Shown here: positions 34,852-36,654 of the stretch, in pieces
Numbering within the stretch: the stretch's first letter is position 1
Layout: every line of letters begins with the position of its first letter
Source: an uncultured Alcaligenaceae bacterium
Lineage (GTDB): Bacteria; Pseudomonadota; Gammaproteobacteria; Burkholderiales; Burkholderiaceae_B
NCBI GenBank assembly: GCA_937952975.1
Contig: CALFXX010000101.1
Coordinates: forward strand, 1-36,654
DNA: 36,654 nucleotides
Direction of reading: 5' to 3'
Made by a program: the position numbers and the translations under genes
The notes under the pieces: model-generated
The model's input: the letters and a program-made list of their open reading frames with translations, nothing else
Databases searched by the model: none
What the model was told of the DNA's origin: nothing

Positions 34852-35835
34852 ATGAAGACTCTTATCTTATCCGCGTTGTGTGCACTGTCCTGTTGTGTGA
34901 GCCCTGTGTTCGCGCAGCAATCGGCAGATGCGCAGTTTCCGATCAAGCCGATTCGTTTAATTGTTCCGGTGGCTACTGGTGGCTTAACCGATAGCTTAGG
35001 CCGCACGCTTGCGCTCAAACTCGAGCAACGACTTGGGCAGTCGGTTGTTGTTGAGAATAAGGGCGGAGCGGGCGGGGTGGTTGGTACGATTGCTGCTGCG
35101 GCCGCTCCTGCTGACGGCTACACAATTTTGATGACTTTCCTGGGGCCTGCTGCTGTTCGGCAGGCACTCAATAGCAAAGCCACGCCTTACGATACGTTGC
35201 GTGATTTTGCTCCGGTCAGCCTGGTGGCTCGTTTCCCTCTGCTTGTTGTGGTGGGCGCCAATTATCAAGCAAAGACCTTAGGTGAATTCATTGCTCTGGC
35301 CAAGGCAAAACCTGGCGAAGTGAGCTACGCGTCGGCAGGCGTTGGATCGACCGGGCATCTGGCGATGGAGCTTTTTCAGCGCGATACTGGCATCAAAGGC
35401 TTGCATGTGCCCTATAAGGGCGAAGCACCCGCCATGATTGACGTTATGGAGGGCCGCGTCTCGGCGTTGTGGATGAGCTTGTCTGTGGCGTATCCGCAAA
35501 TCAAAGAGGGCAAGTTGAGGGCGCTTGGAATCGCGAATACAGAGCGTCATCCCGGAGCCCCAGAGATTCCGACAATGACCGAGGGCGGGGTTAATGGTTT
35601 TGAATTTACCGGTTGGTACGGCATGCTGGTGCCGGCTGCAACGCCCAAAGCCATTGTTCAAACACTCGCAAAAGAGTTTGTTGCAATCGTGAACGACCCG
35701 AGCGTGAGCCGTCAGTATGAAACCTATGGCATCGAGCAAGCCGCGTATGGCTCAGAGCAGTTCGCTCAATTGATCAAGAGCGAGATTGATAAGTGGCAGC
35801 GGCTGGGTCAGGATACTGGTCTAGCGATCGAGTAG
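34852..35835 (+). CDS. Bug/TctC-family periplasmic solute-binding protein
   Basis: This 327-residue exported protein belongs to the Bug family of tripartite tricarboxylate transporter receptors. The signal peptide ends at about VFA-QQ (residues 21-22). The mature protein shows the family hallmarks: FPIKPIRLIVPVATGGLTD, VVVENKGGAGGVVG, APADGYTILM, YASAGVGSTGHLA, HVPYKGEAPAMIDVM and EIPTMTEGG. Bug proteins bind carboxylates or related small molecules. The ligand here is unknown. No TctA/TctB permease genes are in the window, so it is an orphan receptor, as is usual in this family. It abuts the CMD-like gene upstream and converges on a second, disrupted Bug gene. Confidence 0.95.
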   Translation: MKTLILSALCALSCCVSPVFAQQSADAQFPIKPIRLIVPVATGGLTDSLGRTLALKLEQRLGQSVVVENKGGAGGVVGTIAAAAAPADGYTILMTFLGPAAVRQALNSKATPYDTLRDFAPVSLVARFPLLVVVGANYQAKTLGEFIALAKAKPGEVSYASAGVGSTGHLAMELFQRDTGIKGLHVPYKGEAPAMIDVMEGRVSALWMSLSVAYPQIKEGKLRALGIANTERHPGAPEIPTMTEGGVNGFEFTGWYGMLVPAATPKAIVQTLAKEFVAIVNDPSVSRQYETYGIEQAAYGSEQFAQLIKSEIDKWQRLGQDTGLAIE

Positions 35836-35876
35836 CGGCTCTTTTGTTGCCGCCTCTCGCCTAAGCACTGAGCACT

Positions 35877-35911
35877 GAGCGATTGCGTCCAACGCTCGTA
35901 GGTTTATTTTC
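35877..35911. terminator. Possible terminator between the two Bug genes
   Basis: GAGCG (35877-35881) pairs with CGCTC (35893-35897), with an inner TTG/CAA pairing. GTAGGTTTATTTTC follows on the + strand. It lies 42 bases after the + strand Bug stop, between convergent genes. The stem is short and partly bulged. A tandem AGCACTG pair lies just before it. Confidence 0.4.
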
Positions 35912-35916
35912 AACCT

Positions 35917-36654
35917 CTAGTCTTCAAGCTTGATGTTTTTATCTTTTAGGAATTTAGCCCAGGTGGCAACTTCTGCCTGGTGAAATTTCGTAAATTCAGC
36001 TGGCGTATCCACCACAACATCAACGGCCAGTTCATCCATGCGCTTAATCACCTCAGGCGCTTTTGCGGCCAGCGCCATTGTGCTTTGAAGCTTGTTCACG
36101 ATGTCTGACGGCGTGCCTTTGGGGGCGTACACGCCATACCAAGTTAATAGATTAAAGCCGGGTAGACCCGCCTCGTTTAGTGTTGGGATTTCTGGGCTCA
36201 CTTTCACACGGGTCATGCTGGTGACGCCCAGTCCCTTTAATTTGCCGCCCGTCACAAAGGGTAAGCCGCTAGGCAGATAATCAAAACCGATGGATACGTG
36301 CCCAGCCATCAGGTCATTTAGAGCCGGGGCACTACCGCGATAGGGGACGTGAGTAATCTCAACGCCTGCTTCTTGTTTAAACATTTCGCCAACAAGATAC
36401 GAGGCGGTTCCGGTGCCCGCCGAAGCGTAGGTCAATTTGCCAGGATTTGCCTTGGCGTAGGCAATTAATTCTTTAACATTTTTTGCGGCAACGCGGGATT
36501 AATCAACAAAATATTCGGTAGGGTCGCCAACAGCGTGATCGGTACAAAATCCTTTTCAACGTCGTAGGGTAATTTTTTGTACAAGCTTTGATTCACCGCC
36601 ATGGTTCCAACGGTGCCAAGCATAATGATCTGGCCATCAGGTGCCGCGCGCGCC
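35917..36654 (-). pseudogene. Frameshifted Bug/TctC-family receptor (5' end outside window)
   Basis: Two adjacent frames on the - strand together encode a Bug-family receptor. From the window edge, one frame reads APDGQIIMLGTVGTMAVNQS and continues through YKKLPYDVEKDFVPITLLA and LPNILLINPALPQK, then meets a stop within a few codons. The next frame resumes with NVKELIAYAKANPGKLTYAS and continues normally to the C-terminus (EIPTLNEAG, TWYGVYAPKGTP). The switch is at a run of six T on the + strand (36479-36484). One extra base there would restore the reading LPQK-NVKEL. It is therefore either a one-base deletion that inactivates the gene or a homopolymer error in the sequence. The rest looks intact and conserved, which hints at error or recent decay. 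The signal peptide lies beyond the window. Confidence 0.85.

Noticed and set aside
1..36654. CRISPR array, prophage, insertion sequence or defence island
   Set aside because: No repeat-spacer pattern, transposase, integrase, tRNA attachment site or defence gene was found. The gene content is chromosomal housekeeping and transport.

Overview
The window looks like ordinary chromosome of a betaproteobacterium, most likely Burkholderiales and close to the Alcaligenaceae/Bordetella group. This rests on recognised gene families and their arrangement: a pyruvate dehydrogenase operon whose E3 carries its own lipoyl domain, two Bug/TctC-type periplasmic receptors, a fused DctQM TRAP permease, a single-chain PurL of about 1340 residues, and a FixL/FixJ-like two-component pair. 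The genus cannot be fixed from sequence reading alone. No tRNA, rRNA, CRISPR array, transposase or phage gene was seen.

Layout. Positions 1-1542 (+) hold the tail of a class III nucleotide cyclase and a DUF6279-type lipoprotein. Positions 1621-6852 (-) hold glutathione S-transferase, a VOC protein, exodeoxyribonuclease III, alanine racemase and D-amino-acid dehydrogenase. The last two form a dadA-dadX-like alanine catabolism unit with unusual repeats in its spacer. Positions 7027-8108 (+) hold a cold-shock gene with a promoter, long leader and terminator, then a small nitroreductase. Positions 8137-16706 (-) are a long co-directional block, transcribed as sensor kinase, response regulator, folD, prlC, sco and copA. 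The first four genes overlap or abut.

Positions 16905-22934 (+) are the pyruvate dehydrogenase operon aceE-aceF-lpdA, divergent from the kinase. A perfect 17-bp inverted repeat lies in the shared 198-bp promoter region. Positions 22951-25977 (-) hold a TRAP transporter, with a terminator-like hairpin between the binding-protein gene and the permease gene. Positions 26155-34199 hold purine synthesis genes (purL, guaB, guaA, all +) with a PaaI-like thioesterase (-) between purL and guaB. Positions 34243-36654 hold a carboxymuconolactone-decarboxylase-like gene and a Bug receptor (+), then a second Bug receptor (-). That second gene is frameshifted in a six-base homopolymer and runs off the window end.

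How the genes work together. The window supports central metabolism (pyruvate to acetyl-CoA, one-carbon folate, GMP synthesis), alanine catabolism and D-alanine supply, copper handling (Sco and CopA) and organic-acid uptake (TRAP, Bug). I found no convincing new biological system. The most interesting signals are regulatory: helically phased half-sites upstream of dadA, the dadA-alr spacer repeats, the aceE palindrome beside the kinase/regulator pair, and the intra-operon TRAP terminator. The frameshifted receptor gene is also worth checking.
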